64,000 bases of DNA from Capronia americana (lineage: Eukaryota > Ascomycota > Eurotiomycetes > Chaetothyriales > Herpotrichiellaceae): positions 1,488,001-1,552,000 of the forward strand of contig JADWQD010000011.1 in assembly GCA_016110215.1 (NCBI GenBank). The letters run 5' to 3'. The notes under the pieces are model-generated. The model saw only the letters and a program-made list of their open reading frames with translations, was not told where the DNA came from and searched no databases. A program made the translations under genes and the position numbers. Every line of letters begins with the position of its first letter. Position 1 is the first letter of the stretch. Of the stretch, positions 11,676-23,492 are shown one piece after another.

Positions 11676-14078
11676 TTAGAAGTGCTTGTGGTGTGTCCTC
11701 CTAAGCTTATCCTTATGCTTCTTCAGGCCCCGTTCAACCTCCATCTCCAGCTGGACCAAGTCGCTGCCAATGCTCAGGTCGTGGACATTCTTCTTGGCCA
11801 GGGCCCGGACTTTCTTCCGTCCCGCGACGGGCGCGGTGCTGTTCAAGACCTGCTGGATCAAGTACCCGTTGATCGTGTTGCCGGCGTTCTCGAGTGCGAA
11901 TAAGGGACATTTGCCATCGTCGGTGGAGCAGGAGACTGTGGGTGGACAGCACACACCAACACTGTTAGGGCATACCTGGCAGAGGGGGTTGGGGTTGATT
12001 GTGGAATTCGACGCGGAAGTACTGTTCGCGTTCGAGTTCGGGTAGGGCGACGTGTAGCCTAGCGGTGAGGTGCCGTTGAGGTTAAGGATTGCAGGAGAGA
12101 GACCGTCGGTGGTATTGGAGCCGGAGGCGAGGCGGAACAGGGAGCCCGCATCAGCACCGGCCGTGGGGGCGGAACAGTAGGACAGGTAAACGGAGACGGT
12201 CCTGGTTGGGCGAGCGGTGCTGGAGGGTGTGACTAGGACGGGCGAGCCTGCCGTTGCGCTGAAGTAGCCAGATCCGGTCTGTCGGGGAGGGGGCGTGTTA
12301 GTCGAGGAGAGGAGAGCGTCACGACAGGAGCATCTTTAAGTAGCGCAATATCATGACTTACTATGGTTCCACAGCCGGCGAAGCTTCCTGCCCCGGCGAC
12401 TGTGCCGGAGCTGACGAACGATACCAAGCCGCCGCCATACCAAGGCCAGACTGTGCCTGTGCCGGTCAATGTACCGGTACCGTAACCAAATCCACCTGTG
12501 AAACGTCAGTCGACAATGGCTCGAGACGTCGCAGAATGCATCACACGTACAGCCCGTGATTGAAGCAGTGCCAGAAAACGATCCAGTCGTAGCGACGATG
12601 GTGCCGCAGCCGCTAACGCTGGTTGCATAGCCTGTGCAAACATGTCAGTCGAATGTCAGCTCGCACGTTAAAGGGATTAACGAGCGTACCACTTGCGGTG
12701 CCTGAGGCGGAGACGGATGTGCTCGCCAGATATACCGTGCCTGTGCCCTCTGGATCAGGGTTAGTATTTGGGATCTCGTCAGTTACAATAAGAGAACATA
12801 CCGATAATGCCGCTCCCAGAAGCTTCTCCGCAGCCGACGATTGTGTTTGGTTTTATGGAACTGCTGAGCGAGACCGAGGACGAAGTGGAAGAAGTGGATG
12901 ATCCTGTTCCCGTGATGACTGTTAGTGTGGGCAGATCTGAGACTGCTCTGCTTCCGGTGGTTGAAGTGGTAAGGATGGGCGGCGTGAGAGTGATTGTCGT
13001 GCTCGAGATGACGATGATGGAGTAGCTGGTTGTGGTTGTGATTACAGAGCTTGTCTGCGATGTGTACGGATTGCTCGATAAGAGGCTGGAACTCGAGCCA
13101 CTTCCGGTCGTCGTCATTGAGCTGGTCGTCACTGTCAAGATTGTCGTGGTTCCACTGATGACAGTCACAGTCGTTCGAGCAGATGTGGCGGAGGAAGAGG
13201 AGTCGCTCGCAGATGTCTCAGCGGAAGAGGAGACGCTTGTAGATGTCCCAGCAGAAGAGGAGGCGCTTGCAGATGTAGTGCCATTATTCAATATGGGTCC
13301 CTGCGACAGAGACTGGGAAGAGCTGTCGCTAGTGCTGGTCGGTGTAGTTAGAGAGAATCTCGAGGTTGCGCTCGTCGTGCTGAGCCTTGTTGTTGTGCTT
13401 GTGCTTGTGCTTGTCGGTCGAAACACGCCAGTCGAGGCCGCGAACGACGTGGTCGTATTTGCGAACAGCGTGCTGTTCAGTCGGCATGAGGCCGGAATTG
13501 TGAAGCAACAGGGCAGACCGGTGGACGTGGGAGCGCTCGGCTGGAACACACCGGTGTAATTCGTGTTATAGCAAGCTGAGGTTACCGAGTCTGGCGGAAA
13601 GTCAAAGGCGCCCTAATTCGTTAGCTCTAGCGGCTCAAGTCGAGATAATGCCCGAACCCACATGGTACGTCCGAGTCGTGCATGGCGCAGTGGACGTGCT
13701 TGAACTCAAACCTGCCGATGTAGCGGCATCTCCCCCGCAAGGAGTACATGTCGCAATCGGCGGATCTCCAGAGAAGACTCCACGCTTGTCAAAGACTCCC
13801 CTTCCTTGCCGTGTCTTCGAGAAATAGTGGTGATAGTGCAGGCTGTACATAATTTCGCGAGTCCCGTTACCCGCAAGCGTCACTTGAGGAGCGACGGCCG
13901 TGATCATGGAGGGAAGGATCTCGTGACGAAGGTCGTAGTCTTGCGGTAGCTGGTTTGGCCGGGGGGTTGGTTCGTACAGCGGCTCAACAGGGAGTGTCAA
14001 GGCTCCAAAATCAACATAAGCATATGTGCTGGAGAACAGAACGCCGGCAAATGCAAGAAATGAGCGTAGCGGAGACAT
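11676..14078 (-). CDS. Secreted Ser/Thr-rich protein, six exons
   Basis: I reconstruct six exons: 14078-13662, 13612-12802, 12749-12690, 12631-12551, 12495-12362 and 12278-11676. All five introns (49-83 bp) have GT..AG ends and the phases agree, giving 701 residues. The first 20 or so residues form a signal peptide (MSPLRSFLAFAGVLFSSTYA). A short conserved-looking part follows (about 20-140), then a very Ser/Thr-rich region encoded by exon 2 that should be heavily O-mannosylated. Gly/Cys-containing segments and a C-terminal Cys cluster (CQVCPNSVGVCC) precede a Lys/His/Arg-rich tail. No GPI-type hydrophobic end is present. It is probably a secreted or wall-associated glycoprotein of unknown function. 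It lies directly upstream of, and on the same strand as, the AA14-type oxygenase gene's 3' end. Confidence 0.65.
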
Positions 14079-14698
14079 CCTGAAGCAATGTCCCGGGTCG
14101 GTCGATCAACTAAAACCAAACTCTAAGATAGCGTTCGCAGCGGATTCACGAAGCAGAGGCTGCGGTGTTAGCATTGAAGTCTATCCCTGGCATCGCGCGT
14201 TGTGATGCGCACAGACCTGGAGGAGGAATGGAATGGAATGTTGATGGACCGAAGGGGAGGACGTCCCTCCCACCTTGCACAGCCGAGTCGCTTGGCATCC
14301 ATATCATACAGCTTGAAGCGGTGGAAGCACGAAGAGACAAGGAAGACAAATGGAGTGACGGTCGTTTTTGCGAAAGCATCTACGGTTGGATGATAACTAC
14401 AGTGTGCAATGGAGGGAATGTGTGTCTAAAGGACAGAGGCATCGCAGTCTTGGCGCTCGCGTCGCCTTCCCCATTTGCGAGTCACCACGTGACCTTTCCA
14501 AATTGCGCCTTGCTCGAATCGGTCCAAAACTCAGCCGCCTGGAGCTGCTCCTTATGTTGCAAAGAATTGCGTCGACACAGCATGTCCTTGATGGATCAGC
14601 CGAACAATACGTCAAGTATTATATACAAGAAGTTAAAACTCGTAGAGTACATGCTTTGCTTGCAATGGAGCAGCAATTTCAGTTGGCCAGGTTTGCCC
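14079..14698. other. Intergenic between two secreted-protein genes
   Basis: This is the promoter of the minus-strand gene starting at 14078 and the 3' region of the gene ending at 14699. A plus-strand frame at 14165-14851 runs antisense and lacks protein-like features. No sites are claimed. Confidence 0.4.
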
Positions 14699-16027
14699 CT
14701 AATCATCCAACTCCTCGCCATCGACCCAGCAATCCTTGTAATGGTGTCCGGAGTGGGTTGGGGATGCCGTCACCGTCACCGTCACAGTCGCTGGGCCTCC
14801 TCCATCAATAACAGAAGTCGGGCTGACCGGAGTTGCCACTACCGGAATTGAAGATATGCCGCTTGATGTCGAAGCTGGCTTTACAGCGGTCGAAAAGGTC
14901 GTCCATGACGGTGACACTGAGGAATCAGAGACGGGAAGAATCGTGAACACGGGTTCAGAGCTTGTCGCGGAGGGCGACTGCACGTGAGTCGGCGCAGATG
15001 GGACAAAGGTGATGGAAATGGTGGCCGAGGAGGTTGCGGACGAGGGTGCAGAAGACGACGAGGCGGATGCGGAAGGTGCAGATGGCGCACCCTCGAAGAT
15101 ATCGTCCTGTGGTCCCGGGGCAAAGCCATTGCGAAGATTGTACGCAGGGGTCTGCGAACCAGTCGTCACAACATTGTTCCCGGTAAGCTGGTTCCACGCA
15201 ATCATCTGCTTTGCACCCTTGACACATTTCGAAGCGTCCTTGTCGCACATGACTGGGGGTTGGGCCTTGGCAAGAGGGGTGGTCGAGGTTGCACCTGTGA
15301 CGGTACACTTGAAGCCTTGCATGTATATATTGGGTTGACCGCAACCTCGGGGGACCCAGAGCCAGGCACACGTACATCCGCCTTCCGGGCAGGCGGGCAT
15401 CGCAGCGGGCACTTGGTACGTGGCGGATCGCTTCCAAGGCGTGTGCTCCAACACGGTGAAGACGACCAAGTCCTCCATTGTAATCGCATTCAGGTCGCTC
15501 TTGTAGGCGATGGCGAACGCGGTACCTTGAGCGGAGGTCTCGTTCTGGGTATGAATCCATCCAGAATCTGTGCCACAGATGAAAACCGAATTAGCCATCA
15601 ATTTCCTCTAACAAGATGGTATGTACATGGATGACTCACCTTGGATACACCCTTCGCCCGTGCCTGTCCAGCCAGTCCAATCCTCGGGGTGGTCGCCACC
15701 GTCCGGCCAGTCCGAAGTATATTTGCCGCCGAACGACAAGTTCGAAAATGCCTGGTTATTGGCGAGGTCGACATTGAAGGAGCCGCCAGCCGGGAGCTCG
15801 AGAAAGACGCCTGGCGGGGGCGGGACTTTGTCGCAGCCACGGTCATGTTGAAACCACCACTGATCTTGAGTGAGGTTGTACAAGGGGCTCACAGGTGCAT
15901 TGGAGTTGTAGTTTGGGTTGCTTGGGTCAGTGCCGTTCTGGCAGTACATGCCCGGAGCGAAAGCGGCAACGTGAGCTTGAGCCAGGCCAGCTAGGGCCAA
16001 GGCTGGAAGAATGAATGAAGCCGCCAT
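14699..16027 (-). CDS. AA14-type lytic polysaccharide monooxygenase with Ser/Thr-rich tail
   Basis: Exons are 16027-15640 and 15567-14699, joined by a 72-bp GTGAGT..CACAG intron, giving 418 residues. A signal peptide of 18 residues ends in AQA and is followed directly by His19, the expected N-terminal copper ligand. His135 (in WIHTQ) and Tyr211 (in IYMQGFKC) align with the second histidine and axial tyrosine of AA14 enzymes as I remember them. Other shared blocks are WWFQHDRGC, MPACPEGGC and VTGATSTTPLAKA. The catalytic domain ends near residue 280 (PQDDIF) and a low-complexity Ser/Thr/Pro tail follows. Characterised AA14 members oxidise xylan bound to cellulose in copper-dependent fashion. 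Substrate here is unknown, since ascomycete members are diverged. Confidence 0.8.
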
Positions 16028-16760
16028 GTTGTTCGAAGAAACTTTGTGTCAGAAAGTTTGTTCGAAAGCACTTGAGACAGTATCTGTAGCAGAAGCAAGA
16101 TCTCACGGCTGTCGGCTTTCGAAACACAGATTCGAAGCCTAGATGAACGAACGACTGGATGGTTTGAACGAATGGACGAGCGCACTGCGCCGGAAACGAA
16201 TGAACGGACTCGTGGAGTGCCTGAAGATCAAGAACAAAACTGCTTGAAGAACAACGAGACGCAGGATGTCGGCGAGGACGTTCATTTTGTACTGTCTGAT
16301 GCTCACCCACCTATTCCTGGGCGACGGGCAGGGTACCACGGGTACCTCGGAACAGTGGACGCTTTGTTGAGATGAAGGGCAGGGTAAGCAGCCCACGCCC
16401 GCCGACGTCTCAGACCTGCAAGATCCTGGTGTCGTAGCGAGCGAGTGGGAGAGAACGAGGCTGAGGGGGTGGGGCCAAAGGATCGCGATTCTCCCGTGAA
16501 TCTTAAACTTGCGTTTCAGGCGCACGCTAGCACCTGGCTTCGGAATGGCGAAGCTGGGGAAATACGACATTGACAATCGAATTCCGCCCCAAGGATGTCT
16601 CCTTTTCTCCCATCTATGGGCCAAGACGCTCGACATCCGCTAAAGTTTCGTATAAAATCTTCAGGCCAAAGTGGGCGAGTTTATAACTGGACGATGTCGA
16701 AGATGGAAAAGCTTAGCAGGCATCGTGCATTGTCGCCATGGTCGAATAGGCCGGCCGCAT
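16028..16760. other. Intergenic, promoter of the AA14-type gene
   Basis: The stretch separates the start of the AA14-type gene from the stop codon of HBS1, both minus strand. Open frames on the minus strand (16139-16636) do not resemble protein. Nothing specific is recognised. Confidence 0.4.
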
Positions 16761-19315
16761 TTACTCAATTAGGCCAGCGGCGACAGTCTCTCCATTTGCT
16801 CGGAGCACAATCCTGGCGGGAGCCTCCAAGGGTACAGCTTGATCTAGCTGCACCACGACTCGGACGACGCTTCCTGGCTGCACAATCTTCGGCTTTTTCT
16901 TTGTCACTGCCCCCGTCGATTTGTTCAAGACCCCGACGAGCTGGCTGATGCGGCCGGGCACATGCAAGCGTCCTTTATGCACATCAACATTCATCGGCGT
17001 CAGGTGATCGAATGCCAGTAACTTTGCCTTGCATTCCGTGATGTTCCGGATGGGCGACTGGGTGCTGCAAAGGACGTCTCCGGACTTCAAGTGGATAGGG
17101 TCGATATCTGTGAGATTCAGGATCACATTCTGTCCCGCCACCGCCCAGTCCTGGGGTTCATCGTCTACTAGCATGCTTCGAATCTGTGCCTTTTCGCCAC
17201 TGGGCATGATGACGACTTCCTCGCCCACCTGGATGGCGCCAGCATCGAGTCGACCCGACACCGACAGGGGATTTTGTATGCCGTGCCTGAAAATGTCGCT
17301 AATCGTCATCCGCAAAGCCTTGTCTAGCGCGTACGTTAGGGGCTCGGAATTGTCGAGCTCTTCGACCAACGTCGGACCATTGTACCAGGCTGCCTTCGCA
17401 TTGGTGGCTTTGGTAAGAATGTTTCCACCTTCGAGGCCTGAGCATGGCACGAATGTAATGTTTTTCGACTGGAACCCAGCGCTGCTCAGGAACGCTGCCA
17501 TCTGCTGGCGGATCTCGTTGAATCGCTCTTGTGACCAGTCTGCAACATCCATCTTGTTCACAGCTACTATCATCCGTTGGACGCCGATGGACCTCACCAA
17601 GAGGGCATGTTCTTTGGTTTGTCCTTTCAGCCCGGATTCGAAATTCCCTGTGGAAGCGTCAATGACGAGGACGGCAAAGTCGGCCTGACTAGCTCCGGCA
17701 ATCATGTTAGGCACAAAATCTCGGTGACCGGGGGCATCGAGGATCGTGAAGGACGTCTTGTCCGTCTCGAACTTGTTGGTGGCTATGTCGATAGTCACAC
17801 CTCTCGCCCTCTCTTCAGTACCCTGATCTAAAACCCATGCGAACGCAAAAGAGCCTTTGCCGATGCGTTCGGCTTCCTGTCGATATTTGTCCATGGTTCT
17901 CTGGTCGACAGCCTTCAAATCAAATAGCAGTCTACCCATGAGGGTGCTCTTGCCTGCATCAACATGGCCTGGACCGATTAGCGATCAAAGTCCAACCAGA
18001 TTGCATTCGGATCGCGTACCGATAACCACAAAATTTGCTGCATTCTTCCGTTTTGTCTTCTTATATTCTGCAAGTACATCGATGTTCTTGCTCTTGATCT
18101 TGGGTGTGTCCTGAATTGACAGGCCCTGGACGCCGTTGTCCAAGGTCGCCTTAGACTTGGCCGGTTCTTTGGGTTTACGTGTGGTCGATGGAGCAGCTAG
18201 ATGATGCCGGAGTTAGCCCCTGACCGACAAAATTTAGCTCTACATCCGACCTTTTGCAGACTGCGCCTTGGTCACGATATCATCCGGACTAGGCTCTGCA
18301 AAATTGAAGGACGTGGCAGTCACTTTGACCGACAGGGAGTCGGTTGAAGGAGTGAATTGGCTTTCGGGGTCGTGGTTGGTCATGATGCTTGCGAATGCCG
18401 ACGGGTGGCCACGTAGATTCGGATCGATCGCCAGTGACGGATCTGGTGCATGTTCTGGTCGATCTGCCTCTGCCGAACTTTCTTCACCTGTCGGCGGTGC
18501 CTGGTGTGCAGCAGTCCGAGGATCGTCCGCTGCTGCAGGTTTGGTTCGGGATGGAGGGGTGATCCTCGGTTTTGTCCGGTTCGGCAAATCGTGCTCCTTG
18601 AGTTCGCCGCCAGGGTCGCGCTCCGAAGCTGGCGGATGGTTCTCCTTCTGTCGGCGTTTGGAGGCAAGCGCAGCAAGCTTTGACACTTTGCCGGCGTTCG
18701 CGGCACCACCTCGCAGACCGAGGCGCGGATAGAGTGGCTCGATGACAATGTCGGCTTTTCGATGTTCTGGAATCTTCATCCACGGGCTGTCCTGGAAGAA
18801 ATCGACGGCAGAAAACGGTGATGCGCACGGGGTGGAGGCGTCGAAATCTTGATGCCCATCAGCATCAGCATCGGTTCGGTAACGGCTCGGTTGAAAGCAA
18901 TCATGACCACCACGACCTGAAGACACTTCAACTGGAGCATTTTTGGGGGTAGACTTACTCTTGTTCTGGGCGACATGCTTCTTTGTCGCAGGAGCAGGAG
19001 GCGGCTTTTGCTTGTCTGATAAAATGAGTATCTGCTCAGCCATCGGACAGGGCAACGGATCATACTCTTCAGGTATGCAACAGACTTTGCCACATCGTAG
19101 TAATAATGCCATAGTGCTTCCTGAATCTCACCGTCTGTGGCCGAAAATGCTGCTCCGAGAGCAGCGCGGACCTTGACGGTGCCTTCACGCAGCTGTTCCT
19201 TATCCTCTGGTGAAAGGTCGTTGTGGCCGCCATCTTCATAGTCGTTGTCGTAATCATCATAGTCGTCGAAATCGTCTTCATCGTGCGCCAGAGATTTGAC
19301 GCGGCGGTTCGACAT
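16761..19315 (-). CDS. HBS1: Ribosome-rescue GTPase HBS1
   Basis: Four exons, 19315-19066, 19015-18251, 18196-18020 and 17968-16761, give 799 residues. Three introns of 50-54 bp have GT..AG ends and consistent phase. The N-terminus is the acidic HBS1_N domain (DDFDDYDDYDNDYEDGG, then a helical part ending VAKSVAYLK). A conserved FFQDSPWMKIPEHRKAD block follows, then a Lys/Pro-rich linker. The GTPase domain has the P-loop GHVDAGKST split by the third intron, DAPGHRDF (G3) and NKMD (G4), followed by two EF-1alpha-like beta-barrels. With Dom34/Pelota, Hbs1 splits stalled ribosomes in no-go and non-stop decay. The second intron donor (GTCGGA) is weak but the phase fits. Identification is firm. 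Confidence 0.93.
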
Positions 19316-19849
19316 TGTGATAAACGCTGGGGTTTGGCGGGGTTGACTGAGATGCACGAATACGAGTGCTCTCGAGGTGCGCTCAGGCAGACCCGATATA
19401 CAAAGACCTTTGTGAGTCAAGGTAGACCTTCGATCACTGGGAGCAGTCTTGATCTTTGCAAAGCGCAACGCTTGAAGTTATGTCACCGGCGGAGAAGTCG
19501 TCTAGGTCCTCGGCGGTGAATCGTGAGCGGGATGTGAGAGACTTGGATCTCCGATTCTATTGGACGGCAAAAGATGACTAAGATTGCTCGGCGCTCACGT
19601 GCGACTCACTTCGCTTACCTCGTACCTCGCATTTTGAAACTTAACCCCATGGCCTTTTCGCGATGAGAATCGTGTCAGAGGCCGACACCAGCGACACTCT
19701 GTATTTAAGTCTTCCTGTCTGACTGTGGCATGCACTGATAGCAGCCATCCTCCATTTTGCAATCGATACGGACTCTATGAACAAATCCCCCGGCAGGATA
19801 GGTGCATACCGCAGCAGTGAGAATCGCTATTGCGGGTTGCTATGCCGTC
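19316..19849. other. Intergenic, HBS1 promoter
   Basis: This is the upstream region of HBS1, adjoining the 3' end of the casein-kinase fragment. No element is claimed. Confidence 0.4.
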
Positions 19850-20646
19850 TCAGCTCTTTCGTCGAGAACGTGGTCTCCTCTTTCGGCGAGTTGTTGGAGG
19901 CACATCAGGGACTACACAGTCCGGTGACTGCACGGTGTCCGCTGCTCGCCTATCATCTGCAGTTTTGATTGCAAGCGCTTCAGCAGGCTCCAGCCTCTGA
20001 AATTCCCGAATGGTCCAGTCAAACACGTTGTCGTGCTCGAACCCTTGCTCACGGAACACTTTATCGAACATCTTCCGAAGGCCTCGATAGTCCGGCAGAT
20101 CTTCGTCATGCAAGTTGTGCACGTAATGCATATACTTTTCGAATGGCACGGGGAGGCCGGCGCAGAGCTCGCTCGCACTGGTCGCCTGCTTCTTCTCCAA
20201 GACTAGCAGGTATTTAGCATCTCGTTTCGCCTTGAGGCCTTGCCAGGGCAGTCTTCCACGAATGAAGTACACGAGCATATACCCTAGTGCCTCCAAGTCA
20301 TCGCGCCGAGATTGTGCTGCAAGTAAGTGGTATTTGCCGCCGATGGACGCTGTACAAAGTCGTCCATGTTGTGGTCGGCGGGTTCCCGCATCCCCTTGGA
20401 CGCCCATGCGGGTTCAATCTTTGGTCGGTCGCTATACTTTCCCCTTCAAGTCCAAACTTGGCCCGTGGCTGTTAGAATGGCTCAATGGTCATAATGGTGC
20501 AGTCCTAGACCGGATCGCTGGTCCAATCAACCAGTTCTTGGCGGCCCCTGGTTCTATCTCGCGGTAGCCGAGCGTGACGACAATTTCTGTGCCTGTGACC
20601 TGATTCTCCAGCCAGCGGTAGCTTTCGTCGGTACGTCAATCGCCAT
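19850..20646 (-). pseudogene. Degenerate casein kinase I fragment
   Basis: The clean part (about 20340 down to 19850) encodes the C-lobe of a CK1-family kinase: QSRRDDLEALGYMLVYF, LPWQGLKA, a PDYRGLRKMFDKVF segment and FDWTI, then a basic tail RKRRPRSRRKS. Upstream sequence keeps scattered CK1-like pieces in changing frames: an MAIDV start at 20646, a VTGTEIVVTLGYREIE piece resembling the N-lobe ATP region, and HGPSLD. Most of the N-lobe, the catalytic loop and the DFG region are missing or scrambled, and stops interrupt every frame. It is therefore a broken copy and not a working kinase. A minor possibility is a small expressed C-lobe protein from an ATG at 20407. Confidence 0.7.
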
Positions 20647-22273
20647 GCCGCCGCCGCACGAGCAACATAGAAAGACGGAAATGGGGTGCGAATGGGAGAC
20701 ACCAATACGAGAGCTTGAAGAGGAAGACAACAGTATGCTGATACTCAAGGAATGGGATCTGTTGCAAGAAGAATTTTTCGACTACCTGGAAGCTGAAACA
20801 CCCACCATTCAAACCATCGTTGCTCAACATCTGAAGCTGACACCATCCCAATCGTGCAGAGTTGCGAAGAGATCTGAGTGGCGGAACGGGACCTTCAACG
20901 TCTATGTGCCTGTCTTCGTCAGCAACTAGCGTGCGCAACGGGTTCTGGTTAGGTGCCCGTTCCCTCATCGGCTCAACGGCCTGTCCACGACTACTCTTAT
21001 GGAAGAGAAGACACGCTGTGAGGCAGCTTAATTTGCCCACCTATCTCGATACCACCCTCGCATTCCTATTCCGCATCTATTTGGATTTGGACTCCCTGGC
21101 GGCTTACACGTAAGGATGAAACTGTTTTACTTCTTGACCGACTCATAATTCTATAGTTCTCACCTCTGGAGTACGCGCCCTGGTACCAGCGAGCTTTTAT
21201 ATCTCTTAGCTAGTGCTGGGCATGGATTTTCCGACGATCGTTTTTCCGTCCATTCGTCCCCTACCGAAGTGGTGTTTCACTGAAGAGTGGATACCTGGTG
21301 ATGAAATATTTCGAGAAAGAACGGGGATAAATACTCTCGACGGTAGGGCCCCCCCTCGAGAGCATCGGAGAACATTTTTTCTCGGTTTACGAAAGATATT
21401 TCTCGACTTGTCGCGCCCGCTGTCCAAAATTGGCTCCTTCACCGTTCACGACTCCGGAGAAGTGAGTCTCACTAATCGGCCATTGACAAAAGGTCTGGCT
21501 ATGCTCGAGAATATAGGAGTTCCTATCGAAATTCCTCGAGACTACTGTTACTCATCTACCGAGTCATACCTCCTTGACCTTATACATTGCCACAATCAGC
21601 GATTAATACATCAACCAAATGCAGCCCACAGCAAAGACGACTTAGAGGGTCAGATGGCTACCATTGTTACTCTACGGGCACTACTTCCGAAGTTCATCGA
21701 CAGGCAATCGCGGCATAGACCGTTCATCTTCACACTGACCGACTTTCACGAAAGCAATTTCGTGGTGGATGAGAAGTATCATATCACAGGTGTCATGGAC
21801 CTTGAGTGGAGTTGCGTCTTGCCCCGGGAGCTACAACATCCGTTGTTCTGGCTGAACGGAGATGATTTTGACGACCTTTACGGAGAAGGAGCAAGGGCAA
21901 GGGAAGAAAAGTTCGAAAGCGCATATGAAGAGTTCCTGCAGATCTTCGAAGCAGATGAAGACGTTGACGACGGGTGGCATTTTCACCTTGCCCAGGCGAC
22001 TATGCCCGAGCGATCAGAGAGTCTATCAGCAAGAAAACGCACTGGTTCCTGGCAGCAGTCAAAACCCCCATTGTGGCGTACAGTCTCTTCGTCGACGTAA
22101 TACAACCTCATTTTGCTCCAGAACACGCAAGAGGACAGGGCGCAATCACATTTCAGGAAGTTGTGCCCAAATATTGGAGTGTCAATTCTTCACAATTCGT
22201 CGAACAGAAACGCAGCGAGTGGAACAACTATCTCTGTCAGTTACGTTCCGACTACGACCCTAGAACAGTCTGA
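20645..22273 (+). pseudogene. APH/ChoK-like fungal phosphotransferase pseudogene
   Basis: The sequence follows a typical fungal aminoglycoside-phosphotransferase-fold protein from end to end, but is broken. Piece 1 (20645-20929) ends VAKRSEWRNGTFNVYVPV and stops at TAG 20927. The same frame continues with RVLVRCPFPHRLNG and a second stop, TAA 21029, then PIPHLFGFGLPGG. A likely 47-bp intron (GTAAGG..TATAG) follows, then FSPLEYAPWYQRAF and a third stop. After a frame change near 21320, a long intact stretch to about 21970 keeps IGSFTVHDSGEVSLTNRPL, HQPNA, FTLTDFHESNF and DLEW. A second frame change near 21975 leads to the terminal piece ending at 22273. Three stops plus two frameshifts indicate a pseudogene. 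Its 5' end abuts the CK1 fragment in divergent orientation. Confidence 0.8.
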
Positions 22274-23492
22274 CCGTTTTGTACATCATTATTCCTTGGA
22301 TTGCTGCTCCCACGCAGATTCTTGCTCCCTCTTCGCACGCTCGGCCTGAGGCATCACGCGTTCGATTCTGGGGGTGGGGGAGCCGATGTCATCTATCACC
22401 CAGCTTAGGTCAAGGATTCTGCAGTGTGAATTCACAACGGGGAGACATGAAAAGTAAGTAATAACTCGGTGGCTGGTGTTGGAATACACGGAGAAATATT
22501 CGTAAGTGTCCGTATAATGCATAACTTCAAACCTCAAATACCTCACCGGTCAGAACAGGAGCTACCTACCTATATAGTGCGACCAATATGGCCATCACCT
22601 CTTCAAACCGATCATTACGCCTTCTCTGGCAAGGCGAAACAAATTCATTTGGCGGCGGTATTAGTACTTCAGTCTTCCAGTCCTGCTTCCAGCACGCGTT
22701 TGTCTTGGCTGGTGTGTCTGGCGATCCTGATCCTGCTGACAGTAGTCAAGAGGCAGCTAAGCTAGGTGGTTCCTTACCCTACCACGATGTCAGACCCTCG
22801 CCGTTATTACCGGGGTCACACGGAACCGTCCGAGGTGAATGGCCCTTACCATCCCGCGCTTGAAACCATCATTCAGACTCTAGAATGAGGACACGCCAGT
22901 CAGACAAGCACAACAAGGATTAGCGTTGGAGGTAGAGCGCGTGAACAGGCACACCAAATAATAGCCTCGTCATGGACTAGCCACGCCCAGTCGGACTACT
23001 CCCATGGGTGGCAAATATGTCTGATGTCGCTGAGATCCATCTCCCATGGTCTGGCCTGCCGTTCAAAGGTAGGGATACCTAGCGACAAACAAGGCAGGGA
23101 AAAGATAACGAGAGGATTCCAGGAGAGGGCATGGTAGGCAGGATCGGTATGGTCATCGACTACAGAGTTAGTCAGTGAGCCGTGGCAATTGCTGATTAGC
23201 TACGACAGTCTACCCTTGAATTCGTCGAATGAAACTTGGCTGCCAGCTAATGCAATGCATGAGCGGCCGGACCTTTTTGCTCGCCAGCAAGATGCTAACC
23301 TGCTTTGACTGTTGTTCGCCTACAGTGCTAGTGCATCTATCTGGAACTCCATAGCTAGTACCGAGTACTCGTAGGGAGTTCTTTACTAGTAGGCTACGTG
23401 AAGGACATATAGAAGATAACATATTCGATGACCAGTGTTGGCCTGAACGCTCACGACGCCTTGTCTTTACACTACAAACCATCAGAGAACAC
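22274..23492. other. Decayed intergenic sequence
   Basis: No gene is recognised. Open frames (for example 22588-22863 plus and 23210-23503 minus) are short and have no recognisable motif. The stretch is probably old non-functional sequence within the accessory island. Confidence 0.4.

Noticed and set aside
11915..11954. Possible 40-bp intron in the last exon of the secreted protein (GTATGC..CACAG)
   Set aside because: Splicing it would shift the frame and lead to an early stop; the unspliced reading gives a sensible Cys cluster.
12807..13559. Long plus-strand frames rich in Val/Glu/Leu
   Set aside because: They mirror the Ser/Thr-rich exon 2 of the secreted protein on the opposite strand.
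14165..14851. 228-codon plus-strand frame
   Set aside because: It overlaps the 3' end of the AA14-type gene antisense, has no motif, and its composition is not protein-like.
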